Assembly: GCA_013115145.1 (NCBI GenBank)
Contig: JAAPAO010000267.1
Location: forward strand, 1 to 44,867
DNA from: Perkinsus chesapeaki
Lineage: Eukaryota > Perkinsozoa > Perkinsida > Perkinsidae
Direction of reading: 5' to 3'
DNA: 44,867 nucleotides
The stretch's first letter is position 1. Each line of letters begins with the position of its first letter. Under the pieces are notes generated by a model, which made no database searches, had not been told where the DNA came from, and was given only the letters and a program-made list of their open reading frames with translations. This document shows, piece after piece, positions 21,666-33,800 of the stretch. Position numbers and translations under genes: made by a program.

Positions 21666-23700
21666 TCTGGGAGCAAAACTCTTAACAAGCTACGCAGGTT
21701 CGATTCCCCCCAAGGAGACCGTAACAGTAGATTTCCCCTGCCACTGCACAATAATAAATTACATTGAAGCTGATCATTGATCAATATGATCATTGAAGCT
21801 TCGCGGACACTTCCGTTGTTATTGGGAATTGAACGCACCAATCCGACTTTTCAAAATGATTCTGAAGGCAGCTACCTTCCCAGGATAGGTTTTGATGCCG
21901 TCAAGTGAGCAACGATAGCGGCAATGATAATCGATCAAGTCAATACCATTCACGACTTCGAAAACCCCGAAACTAATAAGGCATCCCCGAAGTGCAATAA
22001 ATAAGAGCTATAGATATATTATAATAATTTTTAACCAAATCTAAGGTCACTATAACAGTGCTCGATTAACACATATCCAAGGTTTCCAGCCACTCGACCT
22101 TATATTTTTTTTAATGTGCTTAGCGTGCGCCCGACTGATCTATTATTAAGATTTACTGCGCAGCACCGGAGGCTCCTGACTATGGAAGCCGATGAGCTCA
22201 GTCAAGGAACATAGAGTCTTTTTAAGCCTTGAAAAACTTGTTTCTGTAAGCTTCGGCATACAGCTTGGTCTTGGACTGGTCCCGAAATGAGCTTATGTGA
22301 CGAGTCTGACGAAACCAGTTGGAGGCCAATTAGTGGGTATTGTACCGTACCGAATTGGTAATATAATAGCTCTAACCTTGCTCAGGTAGGAATATCTTGA
22401 GCCTCGAACGAAAGGCCTTTGGATTGAGCTGGGATCCGCCTTGACGTCTCTATCAGTGACTTTGCTGTGGTTTCTTAGAGACATAGATGGCGTTTGCAAG
22501 CTTTGCAGTTTTATGGGCTTCCTCCGCCGACAGATTGACAGGCTTCCACAGGCTCGAGCCGGCCCCATTGTATTTGGCTCTATGATAGTTGGTGCCCTGT
22601 TGACTATGGTAGCAGTTAATTATGAGAAGGATACTACTAGATTGGTAGTAGGGGAGTGGTAGAGGCTGAGGGCACAATGCCATGCGGTTGGAGTATTGAA
22701 TCCACTTGAAGACTTGTATTCCAAGTAAATTCGAAAATCTTTGGAAATTATTTTCGGGTCTTTAATCCTAAAATCCTGGAAATATTCATCTCGAGAAGTG
22801 TGTATGGCATTTTGATTGACCCGTGTAGCAGTTATCCGTGCTCAGTCTGAAATTAGTATTAGGAGAGTTTCACTCGATTACACAAACTTTGCAGGGTTGG
22901 AAAATCGGTGGACATGCTCCAACCGTTGACCGATCTGATGGCATAATGGCTTCCCGTGCGAAAATGATTCCTACCATCTCACTGTGAAGATTTGGCGAAT
23001 CTCACATTAGCTTACTTCTTTCGATACCCAAATTGCTATTGGTGTATCCGGCGTATCTTAGCTTTCAGCGTGCTTTCAACGGTGTCATTCGGGACATGGA
23101 GAGGATACGGTCTAAGATAGATAGAGGGGAGGTATAGCCTTAAAAGTGATGTGATAAAACGTTTCATGACCAATGACTTAGTGTTTAGTTCTTATTATAG
23201 TACATGGATATAGGATACAAGTTAAACTTCGTTTAAGGTAGAGTATCACGGTTTTGATTATATAACTTAGATAACATCACGATTGAGGCTAGGTCATGTC
23301 CTAGTCTGAAGTCCTAAGCCTAGGAGGGCCTGCTAAGATTATTCTCAGCGCTTGCTTACACTGTAAAAGACTAAGTACCGGAATAATATTTAGAGAGATG
23401 TAGATTGGTCGTAGTGATCACTCCGAGTCCCACTTTCACTGACATTCTGAGTGTAACGAATATGTGGAGATTACTAGGGGGTGTCGAGCATTCTATGGGC
23501 AAGGGCCTTCGGATCTGCTGCCTTGATAAGCGGGCGGGCGGCGGCGCTCGCTGACTTACATACCTTTCGAGACTGATCATCATCACTCGGGGCCATCCTT
23601 GTCCCCTACGTTAATATTCAGTGCTGCTGCATCCCCGTAGGAATCGGGGCGTATCCAACATAACTTTGAGCTGAGCTCTCTGTTCTCAGTAGTCTAATGT
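21666..23700. other. Long stretch with no confident gene
   Basis: Overlapping frames exist on both strands at 22441-22683. The plus one has a hydrophobic segment (GPIVFGSMIVGALLTMVAV) and the minus one reads SLWKPVNLSAEEAHKTAKLA. I cannot decide between them, and at most one is a real exon. A minus-strand frame at 23586-23371 starts MMMISLERY. The rest is AT-richer with no clear coding signal and probably includes the Snf7 and helicase promoters. Confidence 0.35.
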
Positions 23701-26700
23701 ATGTATGCCCTCTCGAATGCTTTGCCATCTATAATAAAATGCGCCTGTACTAATCACATGAAGCGCTTTGCCACCGCGAGCGCTGCTGCTATAAGGAAGA
23801 CCCGCAGAGACAGGCGGAGGCCCGAGGATAAGGCTGACGATGCCTCAAACGTGATAAAGAAGGGCCAAGCTACATTCGGGGAGCTAGTGCAGTCGAGCAG
23901 CCTGCTCAGCAAGCTGGGCATTTGGTTCCTAGAGGAAGGCACTAGGGGCAAGAAGAAAACTAAGTTGAAGGATCTACCGGTAGTGCTGCTGCGGGGTTGA
24001 TTGTAGTGTAACGGTGGATTTAGTTGCCGACTCCGATACAGAGGATGTCATATGGGGTTATAGGTGGGGAGGAGCAAAGGCATGTGTCAATGGTGTCACC
24101 TCCTGGAACAGGTAGTAGGGATCAGTTTCGGAGAGCATGTCACCCTCCTTTCCTTACTTATCGTAAAATCGCTAAAGTTGCTGTAACGAAAACCTGCTAA
24201 AAGATCAGGGTTACATTCGGAACAGCCGAAAAAATATGAAGTTAAACTTCATCTTTGTTATCTTTGTGGCACGGCATGGCCTATATGGTTTCATATATTA
24301 TGGCGTTAAAGATCCAAGTTGGAGATTGAGCACTGTTGCTGTAGCTGCCTCTCCCTTGTTGATGTTGTTAGGCAAAACCCTAGCGTACCTGTTGCCGATC
24401 GTAGATAGGATTATAAGAGTATCGGAGGGCATAAGTATAAAGAGAGACAGTGATGGAAGGTGAAGTTGATAGCAGTGTGAGGGGTACAAATCTTTAAGTT
24501 AGGGTCATGCGATCAGACCAGAGAACGGTAGTGAGGTCGGCTGGCAAGGGAAGCCCATTGCTTGTAATAATTGTCCCAACTAGGGAGCTAGCAGAGCAGG
24601 CTCATACGGAGGTCATACATGCTTTATTGCTCTATCACAGCCCAGCTCAGGCCAAGAAGTACTGCCCACCGTGGATGTCAGTTCAATTGTGTGCTGGTGG
24701 GACAGGCAGGGATGCTCGAGATTCACATGTCATGGTATGCCACCGTTGCTGTTCTCGAGCTACAAAGGATGGTGTTGCCAGGCTCTCGGTCACGGTGCTG
24801 ATGTTGTCATTGGCACACCGGGCAGGCTGAGATGGCTGACAGACCATGGGTAGGGGGGACTTTGGGGACATGAGATGCGGTAATTCGCTATGAAGGCTGC
24901 TGCCATACAAGTTTGCCTCAAATTTGGTGGGCTGGATGGGAGGATACCTTCCCATCTTTTACGTTGTCTGTATTCTCGGTGTCTGGAAGTCTGCCTCTAT
25001 ATGAGTCGGCGACTAATACCGAGGCAACTCGCGAAAATTCCGGAATCGACGAAGTTGATATAGGTGATGGACATTCCAGAACTGGCATCATTTCGGACCT
25101 CTATTTGGAAGTCTCCGCGGATTTGTCGCCTCACCAAGTGGTTTCTCGTCAGAGCCCTGTCCCTCGCTAAACCTGTGCCGCGCCCAGAACCACCCACTGT
25201 ACCAAATAGCAATGCAGCTCGATCTACAGTGGAGAGTATACAAAGGAAGTCGAAGCCTTTGCTGCCGTGTATAGTGCTCGATGAGGCAGATGTCCTCCTC
25301 ACCAGTGAAGTGGTGATGGACTTAGTCAAGGATCTTGCACAGAACCGACGGGTGAGCAGCAGCAGCTTCAGCTTCGCTCCGCTGCATTTATTAGGCATTT
25401 TTAGTCGCAAATGGTATATGCCTCGGCAACTTTTGATGGGTGGATGAAGGATAGGTTGAAGGAGTTATCGCCTAAGTATGACGTTCTCAATGCCACCGAT
25501 GAAATGGAGGCCCGTAGGTCCACGCAGGTCTTGCCTCGGGCGCTTTCCCCATTTTCTGGAATGTGCGGTGCCAATTGATTCTACGTATAGGAACAACGGA
25601 AAGGGAGCCACACATTTCGTAGATTCTGGTTGGATGGGTGCGATTTCCAATGGGCTTTCGGGAAGGCTTTCATTTGTAAAGTGCAGACTACCCAGTATGA
25701 AGGGTGTAGACCGAACAGCTGTGTAGCTGTGGTGTCAAGCTGGAGTCGGGGTTTAATGGTTCCTGGGTTGGGGAAGAAGTGCGACAAGGTGTCTTCTCCT
25801 GTGCAGAAATCGTTTATGCTCTTAAAGAAGTTAGTCATTTGTTCACCCGCCTGTCGTCCAATACCGAGCAGAGGATTCGCCAGCTTACCTGGGCTATAGA
25901 GAACCTTCGACCGGGAGCGGGGTCGGACGACGTGCAGGTCGCTAATAAGGTAGAGTATCTGGGAACTCGAAGGTTGGGAGGTGCTGTAAGGTCCTCATCT
26001 ATTGCCGAGAAAAGACGGAGGTATGTCTCCTAGCCGACGACCCTCAATTGAGAAACGTATGCGCTCCCGGGCGGATGATGGCACTGCACGCTGACATGTC
26101 ACCAATGCAGAGGAAGCAAGTGGTGAGGAGTCCCTGTTACCGTTGGGTGAACTGTTCGGTGGTTGTTAGATGGACACCTATCGAGCGGCTTTGGCGGACT
26201 ATGGACCAGTTGTGCTCATCACGACTGACATCGCTGCGAGGGGACTTGATATTCCCGGTAGGTAGCTGAGCTTTCTCCCGGCATCTGGGGTGCAATCCGT
26301 CACCAGTGCACTAGGGAGGAGATATAAGAATGCAAAGGAGATTAATTGATGATATGAATTATACACTCATGGGAAATATGTTACTAGTGTAAAACGGAGT
26401 ACCAAATACTATACTTCTGGAAACCTGTCAAACCTCAATGATCACCTGGTAGGCATCGGGCTGGTCATCCATTATGGTGCTCCCAAGACAACAGCGAGCT
26501 ACATCCATAGGGTCGGTAGGATACGCCCCGAGACTGTTAAGAAGGTCTCGAGGAGCTGCGATGACAAGTGAGCAAATGGAAGATGAAATTGGCATGCAGG
26601 CGGCGTCAGGTGCAAATCGATAATGTTTCTCATGGGGGACGGAGGGCATCGGCCGCCTCCGAGGATAGCTGCTCAGTGGGGCATGCAACCGGCTACGGTG

Positions 26701-27930
26701 CCGACAGATAAGGAAATTAAAATCGAGAAGGTGAGGCGGAACTGTGAGTTGGTGATGCAGCGTGATGGCAGGTTAATGCTATGGTGAGGGGGATAATAGA
26801 GTCTATGAAGGAGAACGCCGAGGAGACTAGCATCGATCCTGAAGCCTGGAAGACTGCGAACTCGTGGGCAACTGAAGGCTTTTGGGGAGGGAGGAGGTCT
26901 GTTAGGCTACTGTTTGGTATCGACGATCCCGATTTAACAAAGTCGGCTGCAGCTGTGCAGAATCTGGCCTCCGCGTTGCATCTTGTGGCGTTGCGGCAGA
27001 CTCCACCATCAGCACGATCGAGGCCTAGTATACTGAGTGGAAGGAAGGGATATTCACCAGTAAGATGAGGAATGAACCGTGGAGAAAGAAGCGCCGGAGG
27101 GGCGCTGACGAGAGAGCCATCATTCGTAACACGCTCGACATTGACATGCTGAATAACCACAAATGTCTTAATAACGTTATGAAGTTTGCTGGAAATATCC
27201 TAGTGTGGTACCGGATATGTAGGCGTTGGTAATTAGTAGATCACACAGTAAAGTATTTCTCTCGACAGCCCGTAAAAGTCGCATTGAACTTTCATTTATG
27301 CCTTCAACTTGTTATCTCTTATCCTTTCTCAGGTATTACTACTGGATCCCTATCTTAAGAAGGTGCCCAGCAAGGACAGAGCAGCTAAGCTCGTATCGGA
27401 AGCTATTAAGGAGGCAGCAAGTGATAGATGCGATGTCCGTATTGAAGAGCAGCAGCCTATGGTCTTTAGTTCACGATCTGCTAGAGCCTCCAATGGATGC
27501 CATCGACTCCTCGACAGGCCGGCTGCCGAGACGGCCAGAGAAGCGGGTATCGCCTTTGGGTCGGATAGCACTGACTCGCCGGGGATACGCCGTGGACGTG
27601 CCGACACATTACGTCCGGTAGGGGCCTCCTTCCAGAAGTAACCGTACCTAGTTTGCTTCCATAGGGGTGTCCTTGGAGCCAAGAAGCTCCGAGAGGCAGG
27701 CGTGCTTCCGATATATCTCACCACGCAAGTGCCGCGGTTGATAACTGACGAGAGAACCTTCCGGTGAGGCCACTGGGTAATCCAAGGTGCTCAGGCTTCA
27801 CCTTAGGTTGAGGGTGGCATCTCGAGACCGACGCGCTGGTGTACAGGAGGTCACCCGAGCCCGGCGACTGAGGGAGAGGATAACTGAATGCTTGGAGAAG
27901 TCTAGGACAATTGCCAAGAAGCGAAGTTGA
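23701..27930 (+). CDS. DEAD-box ATP-dependent RNA helicase
   Basis: All main SF2 motifs appear in order after splicing. Q motif: PLPTPIQRMSYG. Motif I: SPPGTGKT. Ia: PTRELAEQ. Ib: VVIGTPGRL. II: VLDEAD. III: ASATF. IV: KVLIYCREKTE. V: TTDIAARGLDIP. VI: YIHRVGR. Confident exons include 23701-23979, 24024-24111, 24372-24459, 24503-24734, 24782-24849, 25153-25351 and 25405 onward. The stretch 25500-25990 is not fully resolved. After the core comes a C-terminal extension with SILSGRKGY and a basic end (RRLRERITECLEKSRTIAKK), stopping at 27930. The N-terminus is short and rich in Ala/Arg/Lys and could be a mitochondrial presequence (inference). Motif I has P-P-G in place of the usual A-x-T-G. Introns of about 260, 303 and 270 nt occur beside many of 42-53 nt. 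Confidence 0.9.
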
Positions 27931-27951
27931 CAATATCGAATTCATGCCGTA

Positions 27952-30465
27952 ATGAACGACGACGTTTCGGATCGTTTCCCGTGCATAGCAACATCGCCGC
28001 GTTCTCCGTCCACTTGGGGATGCCTCTGCCAGCTTGATTGTTTAAATATGTCCTCCGGCAGCCGGTGGCGCGTTTGGTCTTCCCTCACTGGATTTCTGCG
28101 ATCAGCCTTCATCCGTTTGCCGCCAGTGGTCCCTCTAGTACTCCTCTCCGTGTCTGTCATTCTAGACCTACTGTCCTTCATTGCCGCTCTCTCCCTCAGC
28201 AATAAAGTCGCCTCTGAGGTAGGGCCACCAAAGGGCTGTGGCCATCAGTTGCTTCCTCAGGATTGGCGACAGAATGTCTCCCGTGTTCCTGGTCTCCTCC
28301 GACTGGCTGGATACAGCTCCCTCATCTCCATAGCGCTCTTACGTAAGAAGGGCTTCTTTTTTGAACGCCGCCCTCTGGATGGTGTTACTGATCAGGTCTC
28401 CGTGCATGGTGGGAGGACGTTCGAGTTGAAGTCAACGGTGTTATTATTAAACCGGGTCGATTAGGTAAATATGAGCAGCCGTGGCATTGCCGGCATGCCT
28501 TTGCCGACTTGCAGGCCTTACCTCTAGTGCGAGGGATACCAGAGGGAGAGGGGATCAGCTGAATGAGAAGGAGCTGACAGCCGACGACTATGAGCTTTGC
28601 CGGCAGAGATACAAGTGGGAGAATGCCCGGCAGCTGTCGTGGCACTGTAGTCCACGTCAGGTACACACCATGGCCCCCTCCGGAAGTGCTCGGCTGGGCC
28701 CCGTTCGGTGGGTATTGTCGAAGTTAATATTGCTATATTATCTACCCTTCAGGCACAGTGCCGTTCGGCCCTCAAGAAGCCCCTAAGGCGTGCTATTGGA
28801 CCCAAGGTGACGCGACCTGCTTCAAGGTGCGCCAAAAGGGCTACGCCAAGACCGGCCTTAAGCTGCCGAGCAAGTAAGGTTCGCGAAGGCTCCTCCTTCA
28901 TGACTGTGTAGGTATCCTATTTATGAATGTATTGGTGTCGATGTTGTGAGGTCTGATATGGTCCTTCGGAAAGCAGCGCAACTTAGTGTGTTTCAGAAGG
29001 TGAGAATTGCTGAAGAACTTCTCCTGAAAGGACGCATTCCCTTTAACCCTTAAAGACGGCTTTCCCCACACAGATGGAGACGCCGTGGTTTTCCCTGCAG
29101 CTCCCGGTTGGCACTTCCTCGCTCATACGGACAGCCAACAGTTCGCATGGCGTATCTTAGGTCACTCAGGGAGAAGATTCAGAAGGCTCAGAGATGCCAT
29201 CATTCTGGACCCGCGATCACGGGCTGAGCGAGCTTCATTGGGATAAGGAGATCGGCATACCGCGCTTCCTCTTGGTGAACTGCCAGCTACCGTAAGGCAG
29301 TCGTGCGGTCGATCGATCAGCAGTTATCGGCCCCAGATTCGCGGCCCCACCTCTGTTCGGATCCCCCGACCCTAATGATGCTGGAATGTCGATACTCACT
29401 TACTTCGTTATTAACCCGAAAGTGCTGCAAGAATACCGTGATGGCAACTTGGAGAAGATAACTGCAATCAAGCTGTTCCAGCGGTAAGGCATGTCGATGA
29501 TACTGGATATACAATAGACTACATTATGATTCGTATAATATACATTTTGCGAGCTATTCTAGACAGCAAGGACCCTTTCTTTGGATCATAGCCCGACTTT
29601 GGCTTTGAAAGCTGAGATTCTCGGGAATGATGACACCGTAACCATATTGCATTGAGCTACTATGAGAGACATAATCTCTCTTGTCATTCTCCCATTCCTC
29701 ATCTTGTCGGGTCAATATGTTCCTACGATTAAACATCCAGCAGAAATACCTCTCAGTGTTTGTCGAGCACCTGTGGACCTGCGGCGTATCGTTGGGTGAT
29801 ATCACTATTAGGTTATTGCACACGGGGGTATCGAAGAAGGGCCACAGTGCCTTGAAGATCATAGCGATGGTCGAGAATGCCGGTGATTTAGGCCTCCCCG
29901 GAATAATCAACAGGTAGAGCTGCGAAGTATCTTGCTTGGTCATTTTTTGTAGATATAACGGCAAGCCAGCGCTACTGACCAAGAGCCTCCAGCTGCATTC
30001 GAATGTGGATGGTGAGGGAGAAGTCGCCGAGATAGACTTCGATATACGACAGTGGTGCTATCTTGCACGTAAAAGCTTTCATTCCTTCTATGGCCTATTG
30101 AAGGACTGTGTGGTGAGAACTCATCCGCCGCCTTACCACTGTCGCGCACGCGCACGAAAATTATTCTTCGAGTTGGAGCGGGGCAGGCTCGGTTTTTGGG
30201 GAATCGAGTATGGGGAATTCGATAGAGGAGGAATTAGCTCGAGCTTTGCGTTATTTGTAGATATTTCTGCGCGTCCAAGCCGCGCTTTTCTTGTAGATTT
30301 GGCATTCTGTACCTTAAAGTGGAAGCCACCCTGCATTTTCAGGCCCATGTGGGTTTGGTCATGGAAGGAGAGGACGACAGCGAGCTCCCCGAGCAGCTAC
30401 TGGCGTGCTTTCGTATAGCATATCTTGACATTGAACAAGCTAAACTCATTGATGCGGCATCCTGA
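27952..30465 (+). CDS. EDR2-like protein (DUF1336/EDR2_C domain)
   Basis: The EDR2_C domain is clear. It shows CYWTQGDATCFKVRQKGY, then PIYECIGVDVVRSD, GIPRFLLVNCQLP, then AGMSILTYFVINP, ALKIIAMVENAGDLGLPG, RYNGKPALLTKS and EGEDDSELPEQLLACFRIAY, ending at TGA 30463-30465. In plants EDR2 acts at membranes and binds phosphoinositides, and similar domains occur across protists. The N-terminal part has a hydrophobic stretch (LPPVVPLVLLSVSVILDLLS) and a WWEDVRVEVNGV segment that may precede a lipid-binding domain. Introns include 28219-28260 (42), 28343-28395 (53), 28527-28558 (32), 28686-28752 (67), 28874-28911 (38) and 30113-30342 (230). A large intron probably spans about 29486-29850. The start ATG at 27952 lies 21 nt after the helicase stop, and a later ATG may be used. 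The join near 29000-29090 is uncertain. Confidence 0.82.
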
Positions 30466-30853
30466 TTACTGAGTTACCCAATTCATACCGACTATTCTTA
30501 CAATTTATTATATTTCTCTGCGCAATTGTTAGTGCGGTTTGTGTTGCCAATTTGGATTCACTAGCAATCGAGTCGGAATTTCCCGCGCATACGCGTCAGC
30601 GTTCAACTCAAAGGCATTGGTATCATAGGAAGCCATGAGGGTTTCGCTTCAGAGAGGATAGACCATGCAGGTTCGGACAATACTGCGAGCGGTAACGGAA
30701 CGTACTAGGAACATATTTCCTGTCAAACTTTTTATTATCTCTACACTCGGAACATATTTCCTATAAAAACTTCCCATTATATTCGGAATAGGTTTCCACC
30801 ACCTTGGGGGAACGTTCTTCTCTGAGCTTCAGAGTCCTCTGAGGTTCCATACA
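30466..30853. other. Intergenic region with a short direct repeat
   Basis: GGAACATATTTCCT occurs twice about 40 bp apart (near 30707 and 30750), upstream of the CWF19-like gene. No coding signal is visible. Confidence 0.45.
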
Positions 30854-33800
30854 ATGCAGGATCCGCAGGATCCAAACATTCCCATACTGCAGTCGCCCTT
30901 TGAAGCTCCGTCCTTCATGTTTGGCGCCGTGAAGGTAACGGGCTTGAAGGAAAAGTCCAAGAAAGAGAAGAAGTCGAAGCACAAGCATCACCATCGGCAC
31001 CACCGAGGGCGAAGTGATGATGAAGGAAGTGGTTCCGAGCGAGAATCCAGCGAAGTAGGTCTTGTACGTTCTGCACTCACCTCTTAACTCCCAGTCCTTA
31101 CGTTCTGAAGTGTTTGAAAGGTTGTTCCTGTCTCGGGTTCGCCTAGTAGTTTACCCTTTGAACCAATAGACATACATTGCGGCTCGAGCGTTATTCAACT
31201 CTCCCCGATCAATTCGATATCTGTCTGGCGAACTCCAACATTAAGGAAGTGCTTCACTTTCAGCCGGCGGAAGTGCGCGACAGTCAATCTTCACGGGCAG
31301 AGGAGCCACCGGCCGTGGCCAAGCGAGACGAGTGGATGACCGGCAGCGGGGACCCATCCTCGGATCGATTAGCGGCTATGTTTGAAATGGGTAACCAACT
31401 CGGGAACCGGCATGGAACGTAGAACTGAAATCCTCTGGTGAAACCGTCTACGTACAAGTTGAAGGCTGACACTTCCACTGGAGCTGGTGTTGACCTCCTT
31501 CGCCTCTACTGAAGCACATGCCCCCCTACCTTGCCTCGTGTTTCAGGGAAGATGGCTGTGCCACGGATGGAACGAAAGGCGGCTGAGAAAAGAGCTGAGA
31601 GGGAGAGGCTTATGAAGGAATCAGAGGCTAGGATGAATAAAATGTAAGAATTCACCGCTGCTGGGAATCGAACCTGCGCCTGTCGAGCGAAAGTTTGTGG
31701 TATACTGGGCGTCTTCTTGCCTTCAGCGACCTGGCCAATGATGAGGGTATAGCTGAGCGAGCTCACATATCGGAGAGGAAGCAGGAAGCCGATCCATGGG
31801 CTTTGCCTGAAAGGTAGCCGCTGGCGAAATCACCGACAATGCAAAATGGAAAAATTATGCGAAAATGAGAATTTCCGTTGTTGTGCGAAGGAATTTTTCC
31901 TCGTGTCGCAAGCCTCGAAACCAACAAGGTTCCATGGAGGTTGCGTATTCTCCTTTTCAGTTGTCTGGTAAATTCCGGCGGCCGGAAGTGGCAGGCCAGG
32001 GCTGCTCGGCGAAGGCGGGAGGGAGTTAGTGATTCATCAACCCCTTCGGAAGGGAGCTCTCGAGAAGCCAGAGATAGGCGACGTGAGCATGGCGCCCGAG
32101 GAGAAGATCGAGGAGAAAGGCGGAGGGGCTGGGGCAGGAGAAGTCGGAGCAGATCTAATGAGAGACGACGGAGCGATAGGTAAGGATGGAGGGCGTTGTG
32201 ATAGTGTGGCTGTCGTTTGGGGAGTTATAGAGGAACACATAGAAGGAATACTGGTGTTCATATCTGCTCGTACTACTACATTGCCGTATATGAGATACCG
32301 GGTTTAAATGATATGATCGGATAATACTGATATTTGTATTGATGTATGTTAATCAAACTAACAAAAGATTGAATATCATTATAGGATAGAAATCACTAAG
32401 TCAAGTTCAAGATATTTTCTGTCAAGATTTTCATTATACTTCCGCAATAGAAGTAATTTCTACCATCCCAGGCGATCTGTCGTGTTCAGGAGCTCTCGAG
32501 ACGAGTTGACCAGTCTGGCTAATAAGTATCACAGTCGAGAGCATGATAGAAGTAGCGAGGAGAAGAAGACTAAACCTGTTCATGAAGAAGGTATAGATCT
32601 CCAGCGTCCTGCATTTCCGATGGTCGTGGTGATGTTCTAACGTATCTTTGTTATTTCTAATATTCTTGCCAAACTTCACACTGACCTAAATCCTTCCTTT
32701 CTCAGTGGACACCAACGCTCTCGATGCCAACGAGCTTTCAGCGGCAGCCATGAGGGCCATGCTGGCTGGTGACATGGCTGAGTACGAGCGCCTTAACTCT
32801 CTCATGGCTACTAAAACCGTTGTGGTGGATCAGTCAAGAGACCAGGGAGTGCGGTGGGGCTTTCGGTGGGCTTGTATTGGCTATCTTAGGCTCTGGGGAG
32901 CGCGAAGCAGAGCCGATCAAAAATGCTATCGGCCCGTGGAGATAAAGACGAGGAGAATATGGGTGTTTCAGAGCTACTGCGACAGTAGGCCTACCTCTTA
33001 TACACGGCACATGGAGCTGTTGTAGGGAGCGTGCTTCCCGAGGTGTTCGCAGTGGCGAGTACGATAGACATATGGCTGAGAATATTAGGAAGAATAAACG
33101 CTTCAAAGGTGGGGAATTCCGGGGGTATTTTCCGGCATGTTTGTGAATGTAGGTGACGCAGAAGAAGATGAGTACTTCGGAGCGACGGAGGTGGGTGGTG
33201 GCGGTGAGAATCCTGAGGTCAGCATACCAGCTGAGCTAACCAAGGAGAAGAAACGGAGATACCGAGGTGGGACATAGATAGCGTATCTGATGCTTTGTCC
33301 AGCCTAATGCTCTTTTTATAATGTGTCACTTGTTGGCCTTTGGACACTCTGTCTCATATGGATTGAAACCGTGGCGCAGCGGTCTGGCTCTCTATGGGAT
33401 GTTCGACTTTGGATGCCTCGACGATGTGGATTATTCAGGCACAGGCTGGGTGTCGGAGGATAAACGACGCAAAGAGGAACGGGAAGAGAGAAGGGCTTCA
33501 AGGAAAACACAAAAGGAATGTGATTTATGTGAGTTTAAGACAGTCAGAGACCTAGACGTGAGGAATCCATGACTTTTTAATAAGGCATTCATGTGGAGGA
33601 GTGTTCAACGAGGCATTTATACGATAGACTAGCGATTTTTAGCGAGGCATTGAGTAGCTTATATAAAGTGAACCTTTTGAATGCTTTGCTATTGTAGCTT
33701 ATTTACTGAACCTTTTGAATGCTTTGCTATTGTAGCTTATTTACTGGACCTTTTGAATGCATTGCTATTGTATTGAGCTCTATCATGTACTTGAACTCTT

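Noticed and set aside
27942-28202. Minus-strand basic open frame MLRERAAMKDSRSR...
   Set aside because: It is antisense to the EDR2-like first exon, whose plus-strand frame splices correctly into the recognised domain.
31655-31730. tRNA-like sequence on the minus strand (GGTTCGATTCCC)
   Set aside because: Two of five T-stem pairs fail and no acceptor stem was found; it falls inside the CWF19-like gene.
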